Below the pieces are notes generated by a model that was not told where the DNA came from, searched no databases, and saw only the letters and a program-made list of their open reading frames with translations. The translations under genes and the position numbers were made by a program. From an uncultured Bacilli bacterium (GTDB lineage: Bacteria; Bacillota_I; Bacilli_A; RF39; UBA660), in contig CAKOON010000002.1 of assembly GCA_934098565.1 (NCBI GenBank), forward strand, positions 62,001 to 126,000: DNA of 64,000 nucleotides. The letters run 5' to 3'. Positions 34,201-42,264 of this stretch are shown piece by piece (position 1 is the stretch's first letter; each line of letters begins with the position of its first letter).

Positions 34201-35245
34201 AAGTTATCAAGAAAAATATTTACACTATGATTTAGATTATAATAAAATAAATGAATTTAATGAAAAATTAATAAAAAATGAAGATTACAAGAGACTACAT
34301 TATGGTATTGTAGTTAATAGTCTAGATGAAGAATTTCAAAGTGCCTTTGCTGAAATTGCTCCAAAATTAATAAATGAGGAAACTGGTGAATTATTATTTA
34401 ATGCTAAAAAATTTAATGATTTAGTTGAAGATACTTTATATAGAAATGATATTTTAGTTAGTAGAAAAACAGAAATAAGAACGGGTAAACTTTATAAAGA
34501 GACAATTTATAAAAGAGGTACAGGAAATATCAAAATAAAGGAAAATATGCCAACAGAAACATATGGTGGTTATTCTAATATGGAAACATCTTATTTAACT
34601 TTAGTAAAATATGGTAACAAGACTAAATTAATTGGAATACCTATGAGTATTGCAAATAATAAAGATGTTAAAGTAAAACTTGATTTTATCAAAGAACATT
34701 TAGATTTAAAGTCTTTGGACGATATTGTAATTTTAAAAGACAATATTCCTTATGATGTAAGTATTAATTATAGGAATCAAGATGTTTATGTAAAGGGATA
34801 TAGCACAGCTAATAAAAACTGTGAATTATCTAACGCTTATCAATTAAAAATAAAAAAAGACATGACGAAAAAATGTAAATATGTATTAAATAAAGTTTAT
34901 AAAAATAAATATGATGATATAACTAATATGGACATTGAAAATGCAATTACTTTTATAAATTACTTGTTTGAAATAAAAAAAGAATTCCCTTTATTTTCTA
35001 AAGAAATAACAAAGATTCAAGATAATATAAATTTAACAGAATGTTCATTTGAACAATTAGCTAATATAATTAAACAATTATTAATAATTTATCATTGCAA
35101 TAGTAAAAATGGCAACTTAAAGGAATTTGGTTTAAGCGACAGAATCGGCCGTCTTTCTGGTGCTAATGTAACTGGTGGAGATTTTATATTTACCTCAGTA
35201 ACGGGTTTAAAAGAAAAGACAATAAATTATGATGGTGATAAATGA
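31205..35245 (+). CDS. cas9: Type II-A CRISPR-associated endonuclease Cas9
   Basis: Cas9 is the RNA-guided DNA endonuclease of type II systems; with crRNA and tracrRNA it cuts both strands of matching DNA. The 1346-residue protein has RuvC-I NIGLDIGTSSVGWAV (Asp9), the Arg-rich bridge helix RRVKRGTRRRYDRRRERINL, RuvC-II IMVEMARGDE (Glu773), the HNH motif YEIDHILPRT (His857) flanked by two Cys pairs (CLYC 834/837, CRSC 876/879), and RuvC-III HHAHDAYL (His987, Asp991). All catalytic residues are present, so it should be active. The C-terminal 250 residues form the PAM-interacting region; the PAM cannot be read off. It overlaps cas1 by 4 bp. Confidence 0.98.
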   Translation: MENYNIGLDIGTSSVGWAVVNDETNKVMKKGGKALWGVRLFEEATKAEDRRVKRGTRRRYDRRRERINLLQEKFKNEINKVDNNFFLKLVESKYTSKDIKNKTVLISMEETKATKKYYEEYPTIYHLRQKLMNSNEKMDIRLVYLAIHHIIKYRGNFLYEGNSFSVNNLNIDNKLKEIFLSLSEEVEELDISEECLNNVNYKQITSIFGEQSKNDLKVKLTNELTSYSLNKNFISEFCKLIIGNKFSAKKLFNLETDNDVSLSFDGTDFEDKANDLENLLNNYLEILEQLKELYDMVFLKKMFGDSKETTLSGLMIERYNQHKVDLKLLKDTFSSDRKIYNKIFRSKKDIKDDKGMCLYDLYIHNKLETTNFLKEIKKYINTDNFIINDEDFLKRLENNDVLPRITSKENGKYPYQLNKDELVSIIEHQGKYYPFLLDKADDKTFKLVQLLEFKIPYFVGPLVSSKQSKNAWMIRNEGMQGVHITPYNFKEVVNLDKTAEIFIKRMISHCTYLLDKEALPNNSILYSEFKVLNELKQIKVNGEHLTQDEQHKIIEELFMKTSGLVTENKFREFLLNTLDYNFYENELKITGYSADGKFANNMQSYVDFFGKNGLFAGTCYNTNDAEEIIEWITIFDDKDILKRKVENKYSELNDSQIKSLLNKKYSGWGRLSRKLLLDLKVVDKKTNIPKSIMDLMYETDENFMQIINNDKYNFQKLIAKENKIEKTTNELSYDVVENLATSPATKRGIYQALKVVREITTYMGYEPKNIMVEMARGDEKKVRKDDRKKYLQKLYDDIKGEVDSNYKILKKELTKEEKIDTDKLYLYYLQEGKCLYCGKPINVDDLNTKNSLYEIDHILPRTLIKDNSWDNRVLVCRSCNQKKGASLVLPKEFRNDYTKSIWTRLKNNKLMSNKKFYNLTRKSYSEEDIKGFINRQLVETRQITKHVANILNCFYPKTKIVYLKANISHSYRDKYDLFKFRDINDYHHAHDAYLSATLGSYQEKYLHYDLDYNKINEFNEKLIKNEDYKRLHYGIVVNSLDEEFQSAFAEIAPKLINEETGELLFNAKKFNDLVEDTLYRNDILVSRKTEIRTGKLYKETIYKRGTGNIKIKENMPTETYGGYSNMETSYLTLVKYGNKTKLIGIPMSIANNKDVKVKLDFIKEHLDLKSLDDIVILKDNIPYDVSINYRNQDVYVKGYSTANKNCELSNAYQLKIKKDMTKKCKYVLNKVYKNKYDDITNMDIENAITFINYLFEIKKEFPLFSKEITKIQDNINLTECSFEQLANIIKQLLIIYHCNSKNGNLKEFGLSDRIGRLSGANVTGGDFIFTSVTGLKEKTINYDGDK

Positions 35246-36114
35246 GTTTCCGAACAGTTGTAATAACTAGACAATCTAAAATAAGTTATAAAAATAGATT
35301 TCTAGTAGTTAAACAAGATAATGATGAAAAATACATTCATCTATCAGAAATAGATACAATTATAGTCGACTCTATCTCTGTATCTATTTCTGCTTATCTT
35401 TTAAAAGAAATTGCGGATGCCAAAATAAATATGATATTTTGTGATGAAAAACATAATCCTTTTGGCGAACTATCACCGTATTATACTAGACATAATTCCA
35501 GTAAGAAAATAAAAGAACAAATTAAATGGACTAATAAATGTAAAGATGATTTATGGATGAAAATAGTTAAAAATAAAATTCTTAATCAAAGTTTAATGCT
35601 AAACAAAATAAAAAATGATAGATATGATTTGTTAACTAGTTATATTGATGAAGTCGTAAGTGGTGATAAAACTAATAGAGAAGGTCATGCTGCCAAAGTC
35701 TATTTTAATGCTTTATTTGGTAAAGACTTTGTTAGAAATAATAACGATAATATTAATGCTGCTCTAAATTACGGTTATGCTATACTTTTATCTACTATTA
35801 ATAAAGAAGTTATTGTTGGCGGTTATCTTACGCAATTAGGAATTCATCATAAGAATGAATTTAATGAATTTAACTTAAGTTGTGATTTAATGGAACCATT
35901 TCGAGTAATTGTTGATAATTTTGTTTATTTTAATCAAGAAAGAGAATTAAATACTAATTATAAGTTAGATATGGTTAATATTTTAAATAATACCTATAAA
36001 TATCAAAATAAAAGCTATACTTTAAAGGATATTATAGGTTTATTTGTTAAAAACACTTTAAATAATATTGATAATATCGATGAATATAAGGATTTTATAT
36101 ATTATGAGGGATAG
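35242..36114 (+). CDS. cas1: CRISPR integrase subunit Cas1
   Basis: Cas1 is the metal-dependent integrase that, with Cas2, inserts new spacers at the leader end of the array. The 290-residue type II Cas1 begins MSFRTVVITRQSKISYKNRF and includes YLLKEIADAKINMIFCDEKH. Expected active-site residues are seen in GHAAKVYFNALFG (Glu in REGHAAKVYF), LGIHHKNEFNEFNLSCDLME (His and Glu) and DLMEPFR. Its ATG overlaps the cas9 stop (ATGA), and its own end overlaps the cas2 start, so the four cas genes form one coupled operon. Confidence 0.96.
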   Translation: MSFRTVVITRQSKISYKNRFLVVKQDNDEKYIHLSEIDTIIVDSISVSISAYLLKEIADAKINMIFCDEKHNPFGELSPYYTRHNSSKKIKEQIKWTNKCKDDLWMKIVKNKILNQSLMLNKIKNDRYDLLTSYIDEVVSGDKTNREGHAAKVYFNALFGKDFVRNNNDNINAALNYGYAILLSTINKEVIVGGYLTQLGIHHKNEFNEFNLSCDLMEPFRVIVDNFVYFNQERELNTNYKLDMVNILNNTYKYQNKSYTLKDIIGLFVKNTLNNIDNIDEYKDFIYYEG

Positions 36115-36424
36115 AATAGTGCGAACAATAGTATTTTTTGATTTACCCAATATTTATGCTAAAGATAAAAGAAATTATTTGCGATTTCGAAAATATTTAT
36201 TAGGAGAAGGTTTTGTTATGATGCAAGAATCAGTTTATTCTAAATTAGTATTAAATAATAATCAATCCGAATTATTACTTAGTAGATTAAGAAAAAATGC
36301 TCCTAAAAAAGGTCTTATTCAAGTTTTAACCATAACTGAACAACAGTATTCTAAGATAGAATATATAATTGGTGAAAGTAATAGTAAAATTATAAATAAT
36401 GAAGATAGGTTAATAGTATTATGA
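36104..36424 (+). CDS. cas2: CRISPR integration factor Cas2
   Basis: The 106-residue protein is a ferredoxin-fold scaffold that bridges Cas1 dimers. RTIVFFDLPNIYAKDKRNYL and RKYLLGEGFVMMQESVYSKL are typical of type II-A Cas2. I set the start at ATG 36104 (MRDRIVRTIVFFDLP), because it lines up with known Cas2 N-termini such as MRYEALRLLCFFDLP; GTG 36119, seven or eight bases after GAGGG, is a possible alternative. It overlaps cas1 by 11 bp and csn2 by 4 bp. Confidence 0.94.
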   Translation: MRDRIVRTIVFFDLPNIYAKDKRNYLRFRKYLLGEGFVMMQESVYSKLVLNNNQSELLLSRLRKNAPKKGLIQVLTITEQQYSKIEYIIGESNSKIINNEDRLIVL

Positions 36425-37095
36425 ATTTAAGCGTTGATTATTTAGATAACCAAATAGTATTTGCAAGTGACTATATAAATGCAGTTGAAATCGAAAATAA
36501 AAGATATTTTTATCGCTTTGTTAATGATCTATATTCTGTATATATAAGTGGCTATAGTGATAACTTAAAATTTATTCAAGATAATAAAGAAATAAATATG
36601 AATGGTAAAATTAAAGTATTTATTAATTATTTTGATTTCCAATTTGATTCTAAAAAATATACTAGTGAAATATCTAAGTTTGTAAGTAATTATATAAATG
36701 AGGAAGATACTAAAAATTTAATTAATTTATATGGTAAAATGACTAGAATTTATAAGAAAGCTTTAAATGATATAGATTTACCTTTATATGTTGAAAATGA
36801 TATAAGTATAGATAATATTAATAAGTTAATAAAATTAGGAATAAGTCCTAAAGAAGAATTATTAGATAATTTACTATTGCTGATAGACTTAGAATGTACA
36901 TTAAAAACTAATAATCTATTGGTATTTATAAATTTAAAACAATATTTAAATAAAGAAGAAATAGTAGAATTATATAAGTATGCAATTTATAACAATATTC
37001 AAATTATATTAATAGATTCTTTAAGTTACGGTGTAACTTTAAAGAATGAAAAAAAGCATATAATAGATGAAAATTTAGATGAGTTTGTGTTATAA
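36421..37095 (+). CDS. csn2: Type II-A adaptation protein Csn2
   Basis: Csn2 forms a ring that slides on DNA ends and takes part in spacer acquisition; its presence defines subtype II-A. The 224-residue protein has an NLSVDYLDNQIVFA start, a central helical region and the late LLVFINLKQYLNKEEIVELY plus NIQIILIDSLSYG strands typical of the family, matching the usual 220-residue length. It starts within the cas2 stop codon. Its last codons and stop also carry TGTTATAAT (37088-37096), the likely promoter of the CRISPR array. Confidence 0.9.
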   Translation: MNLSVDYLDNQIVFASDYINAVEIENKRYFYRFVNDLYSVYISGYSDNLKFIQDNKEINMNGKIKVFINYFDFQFDSKKYTSEISKFVSNYINEEDTKNLINLYGKMTRIYKKALNDIDLPLYVENDISIDNINKLIKLGISPKEELLDNLLLLIDLECTLKTNNLLVFINLKQYLNKEEIVELYKYAIYNNIQIILIDSLSYGVTLKNEKKHIIDENLDEFVL

Positions 37096-37175
37096 TGAAG
37101 GCAGTTGACATAGAAGAACACCATTTAGGTAACATTGTTCTATGGATGTTAGGCATATTTTTTAAAACATTTGAG
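37088..37175 (+). promoter_or_regulatory. CRISPR leader with extended -10 promoter and ATTTGAG leader end
   Basis: An extended -10 element TGTTATAAT (37088-37096) overlaps the csn2 stop codon and would start the pre-crRNA near 37103. AGAACA (37115-37120) and TGTTCT (37136-37141) form an inverted repeat. The leader ends in ATTTGAG (37169-37175) directly against the first repeat, the leader-anchoring sequence known to direct Cas1-Cas2 integration in streptococcal type II-A arrays. Confidence 0.8.
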
Positions 37176-37541
37176 GTTTTAGATCTATGTCATCTTAAAT
37201 GGTATTAAAACATAATTAATTGAAAAAGCGTTGATTTCTGTGTTTTAGATCTATGTCATCTTAAATGGTATTAAAACTGCGTTTGGTGCTGGAGTTATCA
37301 TCGTATTGTTTTAGATCTATGTCATCTTAAATGGTATTAAAACATCAAATGCAGTAATATAAGTAGCCAAACTGTTTTAGATCTATGTCATCTTAAATGG
37401 TATTAAAACAATTTTATCATTTATATCTACAATTATATCGTTTTAGATCTATGTCATCTTAAATGGTATTAAAACTTTACCTGTTAGTATCTATGGTAAT
37501 AAGTGGTTTTAGATCTATGTCACGTTAAATTATATTAAAAT
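37176..37541 (+). CRISPR. Type II-A CRISPR array, 6 repeats and 5 spacers
   Basis: Repeats are 36 bp (starting GTTTTAGATCTATGTC and ending GGTATTAAAAC) at 37176, 37242, 37308, 37374, 37440 and 37506. The first five are identical. The sixth has five substitutions in its 3' half (CACG for CATC, TTAT for TGGT, final T), marking the leader-distal end. Spacers at 37212-37241, 37278-37307, 37344-37373, 37410-37439 and 37476-37505 are all exactly 30 bp and all different; by eye none matches other parts of this window. Confidence 0.98.
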
Positions 37542-37626
37542 TATTTTGAGTGAGACAAACATTACAATGTTTCAGCTCTGTAGTGTGCTAAGACAATTCG
37601 CAAATAAGTAATAGTCAAAAAGACAT

Positions 37627-37661
37627 AATGTTAACTAATAAATTTAAGTTAACATTTTTTT
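37627..37661 (+). terminator. Terminator downstream of the CRISPR array
   Basis: AATGTTAACT (37627-37636) pairs perfectly with AGTTAACATT (37647-37656), followed by seven Ts. It lies 85 bp after the last repeat and is the likely end of the pre-crRNA transcript. Confidence 0.85.
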
Positions 37662-37689
37662 GAATTAGCTGCTAATCTAAGTCAATTGA

Positions 37690-38161
37690 CAAACTTTTTG
37701 ACTTTGGCTGAATTGTTACAAATAATTCTCCGTGGTTTAGCTTTAAAGAATGAAACTGTAAAAATTTATAAAAGAAATATGGACTCGATTAATCGTGAAT
37801 ATATTATTTCATATCAAAAAAGAGCTAGCTAAGAAGAGATTTAAGTAGATAAACAAGTCAATTTAAAAAAAATAACAGGAAAAGTTGAAAAAGTAGCTTT
37901 GGATAAAGACGGTAATATTATAATTAATGAAAAGACTATCACTACCGATATAATTTATATTGATTATGAATACTAAGACTTAATTATTGGTCTTCTAGCG
38001 GTAAGGAATTCTAAAGATAAAGTGAAAGCTGTTGTTAATACTTGTGCATCTTGTGGAAGGTTTTATTAAGCTTACTTTGTTAAAGTAGATGATTCTATTC
38101 AATGTCAAGCTCGGGGTAATATGTTTAAAATAGATGAATTAAAGAGTAAGCTTACTAATTG
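37690..38161 (+). pseudogene. Decayed gene with a DUF2318-like C-terminal domain
   Basis: One frame reads on with protein-like sequence through several stops: LTLAELLQIILRGLALKNET, KIYKRNMDSINREYIISYQK, two stops (37830, 37842), then ITGKVEKVALDKDGNIIINE, a stop, AVRNSKDKVKAVVNTCASCG, a stop, and IQCQARGNMFKIDELKSKL ending at 38161. The NTCxxCG and CQxxGNxF pattern is that of DUF2318, a predicted Fe-S/metal-binding domain. The usual second CxxC has become CQAR. Stops and the lost Cys show it is dead. No start or ribosome site is visible. Confidence 0.6.
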
Positions 38162-38201
38162 ACAAGGCTCAAAAACCATTTTGATAAAAAAGTTTTAAGA
38201 A

Positions 38202-38235
38202 TGTAACTTAGTTGTAACTTTAAATATCATATAAT
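38202..38235 (+). promoter_or_regulatory. Activator-type promoter of the ABC exporter with 11-bp direct repeat
   Basis: TGTAACTT occurs at 38202-38209 and again at 38213-38220, an 11-bp period, just upstream of TATAAT (38230-38235). The -35 position (TTAGTT) is poor and lies between the two repeats. Such a pair replacing the -35 box is the classic site of an OmpR/PhoB-family activator; a response regulator of this family is encoded at 41605. Confidence 0.7.
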
Positions 38236-38258
38236 GTCTTTAAGAAAAGGAGATTATT

Positions 38259-38930
38259 ATGGAAATTTTAAGAGTAGAAAATTTAACTAAAGTATATGGA
38301 AAAAAAGAAACCAAAGTTGTAGCCTTAGATAATGTTTCATTTAGCGTGAAAAAAGGCGAATTCGTGGCTATTGTAGGAGCCTCTGGTTCCGGAAAATCCA
38401 CGCTTTTACATTTAATTGGCGGTGTAGATAGACCAACTCATGGTAAAGTTTATATCGATGGTAAAGATATATTTGCCTTAGATGATGATAAACTAGCTAT
38501 TTTTAGACGTCGCCAAATTGGGTTAATTTATCAGTTTTATAATTTAATACCTATTTTAAATGTTGAGGAGAATATCACTTTACCTTTAGCCCTTGATAAT
38601 CGTAAGGTTAGTAATGAAGAACTAGAAAATATGTTAAGCCATTTAGGTTTAGAAAAAAGAAGATATCATCTTCCTAATGAATTAAGTGGTGGTCAACAAC
38701 AAAGAACCAGTATCGGTAGAGCTCTTATAACTAGACCAACTATTGTTTTAGCCGATGAACCAACGGGCAACTTAGATTCTAAATCTAGTGATGAAATTGT
38801 GGCATTGTTAAAGAAATCTAACAAAGAATTAAAGCAAACTATTATTATGATTACCCATAACTTAGAAATTGCAAAGATGGCCGATCGAATTATTAAAATT
38901 GAAGATGGTAAAATTGTAAGTGAGGCTTAA
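38259..38930 (+). CDS. ABC transporter ATP-binding protein (MacB/BceA type)
   Basis: The 223-residue ATPase belongs to the MacB/LolD/BceA group that powers FtsX-type permeases. Walker A GASGSGKST (near residue 39), Q-loop YQFYNLIPILNVEENI, signature LSGGQQQRTSIGRAL, Walker B IVLADEPTGNLDS and switch His in MITHN are all intact. Its end lies just before the permease start. Together with the permease and the two-component system downstream it resembles antimicrobial-peptide resistance modules. Ribosome site AAAAGGAG. Confidence 0.94.
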   Translation: MEILRVENLTKVYGKKETKVVALDNVSFSVKKGEFVAIVGASGSGKSTLLHLIGGVDRPTHGKVYIDGKDIFALDDDKLAIFRRRQIGLIYQFYNLIPILNVEENITLPLALDNRKVSNEELENMLSHLGLEKRRYHLPNELSGGQQQRTSIGRALITRPTIVLADEPTGNLDSKSSDEIVALLKKSNKELKQTIIMITHNLEIAKMADRIIKIEDGKIVSEA

Positions 38931-38931
38931 T

Positions 38932-41538
38932 ATGGACTTACTAAATAAATTAACTATTAAAAATTTAAAGTTTAATAAGAAACGCACCATTGTAACTATT
39001 ATCGGTATTATTTTATCCGTGGCCTTAGTAAGTGCGGTTGCTACTATGTATTCTAGTGCCATAAATTCTTTAATTAATTATGAAATATATGAGTTTGGTA
39101 ACTTTCATTATGAATATCAAGATGTTTCTAAAGAAGATGTTCAAAATATTCAAAATAACCTTGGGATTGCGGCTACTTATCTAACTAGTAATATTGGTTA
39201 TACTAAGTTAAATGATTCTAAAAATGAATATAAACCTTATGCTTATATAAAAGCCTTTAGTAAAGAATCTCTAGATAATCTTTCTGTTCATTTAGTCGAG
39301 GGGAGGTTCCCAGAAAATGCTTCGGAAATAATAATTCCTACCCATTTAAAAACGAATGGCCGGATAAATCTAAAAGTCGGCGATTATATTACTTTAGAGG
39401 TTGGCAAAAGAGTAAGTAATGGTTATCTTCTAGGTCAAGACGAATCGTATGATCCCGATAGTAACGAACATCTTATAGATACTAGTAGTAAAACCTACAA
39501 AATTGTTGGTATTGCCGAGCGACCTAACCGCACTATTGAGCCTTATAAAGCTCCGGGTTATACCTTTATTACTTATTTAGATTCTAAAGATATTCCCGAT
39601 AAAGTAGATGTTTATGCCAAGTATAATAAAACCGGTTTAAAAAATCATGTTAAAGTGACAGCTAATATCTTAGGAGTAGAACCGGATCTTTTAAAAAAAT
39701 TCTTAATGTCTGATTATCTTAGTGCTTCTGAATATGATAGGCTTGAGACCCAAATGAAAAATAGTAAATACCAGTTTAATAATAATAACTATCTCATAAC
39801 TTTAGAAACTAATCCGTTAGATGAAAGTACTACCAGGAGTTTAGGTACGGTTGTCTTAATAGTTTGTCTAATTATTGTTTTTACTTCGGTATTTTGTATC
39901 AAAAATAGTTTTGATATTTCTATTACCGAGAAAACCAAACAATATGGAATGTTAAGAAGTGTTGGGGCCACTAAAAAACAAATTCGCCAAAATGTCTTTT
40001 ATGAAGCCTCTATCTTGGGACTTATTGGTATTCCTTTAGGTTTATTATTTGGCCTTTTAGCAGCTTATATTCTAGTAATAATTAGTAATTTCTTCTTAAA
40101 TAAGATGATGTCTGGTGGTCTTAAATTAACATTTTCTTATTCACCCTTAGTTTTATTATTTACGATTGGTCTAGGAATCATAACTATTTACTTTTCGGCC
40201 TTTAAAAGTGCTAGGCGAGCTAGTAAAATCTCACCTATTGACTCGATTAAAAACAGTGCTGACCTTAAAATTAAGGCTCGAAAATTAAAAACTCCCAAGT
40301 TAATTAGTAAAATCTTTGGCGTTGGTGGCGAAATATCTTATAAAAATCAACAACGCAATAAGAAAAAATATCGAACTACTGTTATTTCCATTGCGGTTTC
40401 GGTTTGTACTTTCATTGCTTTAGCATCCTTTATGTCTCTTGCTTTCCGAAGTATTAAAGAAGAATTAGGTTCTTCGGACTATAATATTTATCTATCGGTT
40501 AAAAATAGTAATGATACTACTTATCAAAAACTTTTAGAAACTACTAAACTAGATAATATTAAAGATGTTGTTGTTAGAAAGACAAGCATTTTTGGTGTTT
40601 CTAATACACATTATAGTAAGGATTATCTAGAGTGGCATAACCTCGAATTAAGTGCTGATATTGATGCTTATTTAACTATTTTTTCTCTTAATGATGAGGC
40701 ATATAAAAAATATCTTCAGACTTTAAACTTAGACTATGAAACCATTAAAGATAAAGGTGTTTTAATAGATAAATATCCGATGATTAAATATGAAAACGAA
40801 ACAAATAAAGAAAAAAGTAGAATTCTTAGGGAGTTTGATTTTCAAGTAGGGGATACGATTAAAGGAAACATTTCCGATAATCCTACTTCAATAGTAGTCG
40901 GCGCCTTAAGCGATAAATATCCTTTTGGGCTAGAAAATTACAATCAACCTATATTAGTTGTAAGTGAAGATTTATATAAAACTTTACCAACTAAAAGTAC
41001 TTATATAGAGGCCCTATATTATTCAAATGCGGCTTCTAAACTTCAAGATGAGATAGAAAAAATTGTGAATAATGAAGATTATGAACTTTATAATAATGAA
41101 GAACGAGTAGAGATGATGCGTAACTTCTATATCTTAGTAGGTATCTTCTTATACGGCTTTATTATTGTTATTTCCCTTATTGGGATAACTAATATCTTTA
41201 ATACTATTACGACTAGTATGCAACTTAGAAGAAGTGAATTTGCTACTTTAAAAAGTATAGGTATGACTACCAAAGAATTCTCCAAAATGATTCGTTTAGA
41301 AAGTATCTTTATGACTGTTAAATCTCTAATAGTAGGTATTATCTTAGGTACTGGTTTATCCGTTTTAATCTATCATTATCTAGCCAGCAGTGATTTCTCG
41401 GGTTATAAATTACCAATAATACCGATTATAATTAGTATTATGGCTGTTTACCTTTTAATTACCTTATTGATGAAATATTCATTAAGAAAAATAAATAAAC
41501 AGAATATTATTGAAACTATTAGAAACGAAAATATTTAG
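38932..41538 (+). CDS. FtsX-like ABC exporter permease
   Basis: The 868-residue permease has an N-terminal TM (about residues 20-42), a large outer domain, and three TMs around residues 300-430 including the FtsX motif GMLRSVGATKKQIRQNVFYE. A second half repeats the layout (TM near 480, outer domain, then three TMs, with LRRSEFATLKSIGMTTKEF). This ten-TM two-FtsX organisation fits Bce-type or MacB-like exporters acting on peptides or lipoproteins. ATG 38932 follows GTGAGG with proper spacing; the frame is open to GTG 38920 without a ribosome site. A terminator follows, separating it from the two-component system. Confidence 0.9.
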   Translation: MDLLNKLTIKNLKFNKKRTIVTIIGIILSVALVSAVATMYSSAINSLINYEIYEFGNFHYEYQDVSKEDVQNIQNNLGIAATYLTSNIGYTKLNDSKNEYKPYAYIKAFSKESLDNLSVHLVEGRFPENASEIIIPTHLKTNGRINLKVGDYITLEVGKRVSNGYLLGQDESYDPDSNEHLIDTSSKTYKIVGIAERPNRTIEPYKAPGYTFITYLDSKDIPDKVDVYAKYNKTGLKNHVKVTANILGVEPDLLKKFLMSDYLSASEYDRLETQMKNSKYQFNNNNYLITLETNPLDESTTRSLGTVVLIVCLIIVFTSVFCIKNSFDISITEKTKQYGMLRSVGATKKQIRQNVFYEASILGLIGIPLGLLFGLLAAYILVIISNFFLNKMMSGGLKLTFSYSPLVLLFTIGLGIITIYFSAFKSARRASKISPIDSIKNSADLKIKARKLKTPKLISKIFGVGGEISYKNQQRNKKKYRTTVISIAVSVCTFIALASFMSLAFRSIKEELGSSDYNIYLSVKNSNDTTYQKLLETTKLDNIKDVVVRKTSIFGVSNTHYSKDYLEWHNLELSADIDAYLTIFSLNDEAYKKYLQTLNLDYETIKDKGVLIDKYPMIKYENETNKEKSRILREFDFQVGDTIKGNISDNPTSIVVGALSDKYPFGLENYNQPILVVSEDLYKTLPTKSTYIEALYYSNAASKLQDEIEKIVNNEDYELYNNEERVEMMRNFYILVGIFLYGFIIVISLIGITNIFNTITTSMQLRRSEFATLKSIGMTTKEFSKMIRLESIFMTVKSLIVGIILGTGLSVLIYHYLASSDFSGYKLPIIPIIISIMAVYLLITLLMKYSLRKINKQNIIETIRNENI

Positions 41539-41564
41539 AAAAGGGTTTAAAGCCCTTTTCTTTC
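41538..41564 (+). terminator. Terminator between the ABC exporter and two-component genes
   Basis: GAAAAGGG (41538-41545) pairs with CCCTTTTC (41553-41560), followed by TTTC; it begins at the permease stop codon. Confidence 0.7.
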
Positions 41565-41604
41565 GTTATAAAAAATTATAAGATATAAAAAAGGAGTACT
41601 TTCT

Positions 41605-42264
41605 ATGCAAATATTATTAATTGAAGATAATTTAACTATTATAAAAGGCCTAACTTATACATTAAAGCAAAATAACTATGAAGTTTATGCCTGTAAAAAT
41701 CTTTTAGAAGCCATATCTTATTTAAAAGATAATCCTAAGCTAAACTTAATTATTTTAGATGTAACCTTACCGGATGGTAACGGCTTTACTTTCTTTACCG
41801 ATAATCTAAAAACTTTAAATATTCCCACTATCTTTTTAACGGCTAAAGATGAGGAAGATGATATTGTAAGAGGCCTTGAAATAGGTGCTGAAGACTATTT
41901 AACTAAGCCTTTTTCAACCAAAGAATTACTGGCTCGTATAAATAAAATCTTATTACGCCAAAAGCATAATAGTATTTTAAAAGTCGGGGATATAAGTTTT
42001 GATATGGATAAAATGTTAGTTTATAAAGATACCATAAAACTCGAATTAACCCCGTTAGAGTTAAAACTTCTGCATCTTTTATTCTTAAATCTAAACAAGC
42101 TCGTAAGTCGTAATACTATCTTAGATAAAATTTATGAATGGACTGGTAATGATGTTGATAGCCATACCATAACTGTATATTTCCAAAGAATAAGACAAAA
42201 ATTAGGAACTGATATTATTTCCACCGTTAAAGGTTTAGGCTACAGGATTGATTATGAAAAATAA
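41605..42264 (+). CDS. OmpR-family response regulator
   Basis: The 219-residue regulator has a receiver domain with the acidic pair ED (IEDN, residues 6-7), phosphorylation site Asp in LIILDVTLPDGNG, the Thr in FLTAKD and the Lys in LTKPFS. A C-terminal winged helix (residues 125-219; ELTPLELKLLHLLF, then RQKLGTDIISTVKGLGYRID) follows. It most likely controls the ABC exporter upstream, whose promoter carries an OmpR-type 11-bp direct repeat. The kinase gene overlaps its 3' end by 11 bp. Confidence 0.93.
   Translation: MQILLIEDNLTIIKGLTYTLKQNNYEVYACKNLLEAISYLKDNPKLNLIILDVTLPDGNGFTFFTDNLKTLNIPTIFLTAKDEEDDIVRGLEIGAEDYLTKPFSTKELLARINKILLRQKHNSILKVGDISFDMDKMLVYKDTIKLELTPLELKLLHLLFLNLNKLVSRNTILDKIYEWTGNDVDSHTITVYFQRIRQKLGTDIISTVKGLGYRIDYEK

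Noticed and set aside
37176..37541. Self-targeting spacers within this window
   Set aside because: No match of any spacer to the rest of the window was noticed by eye; this is not a computed search.
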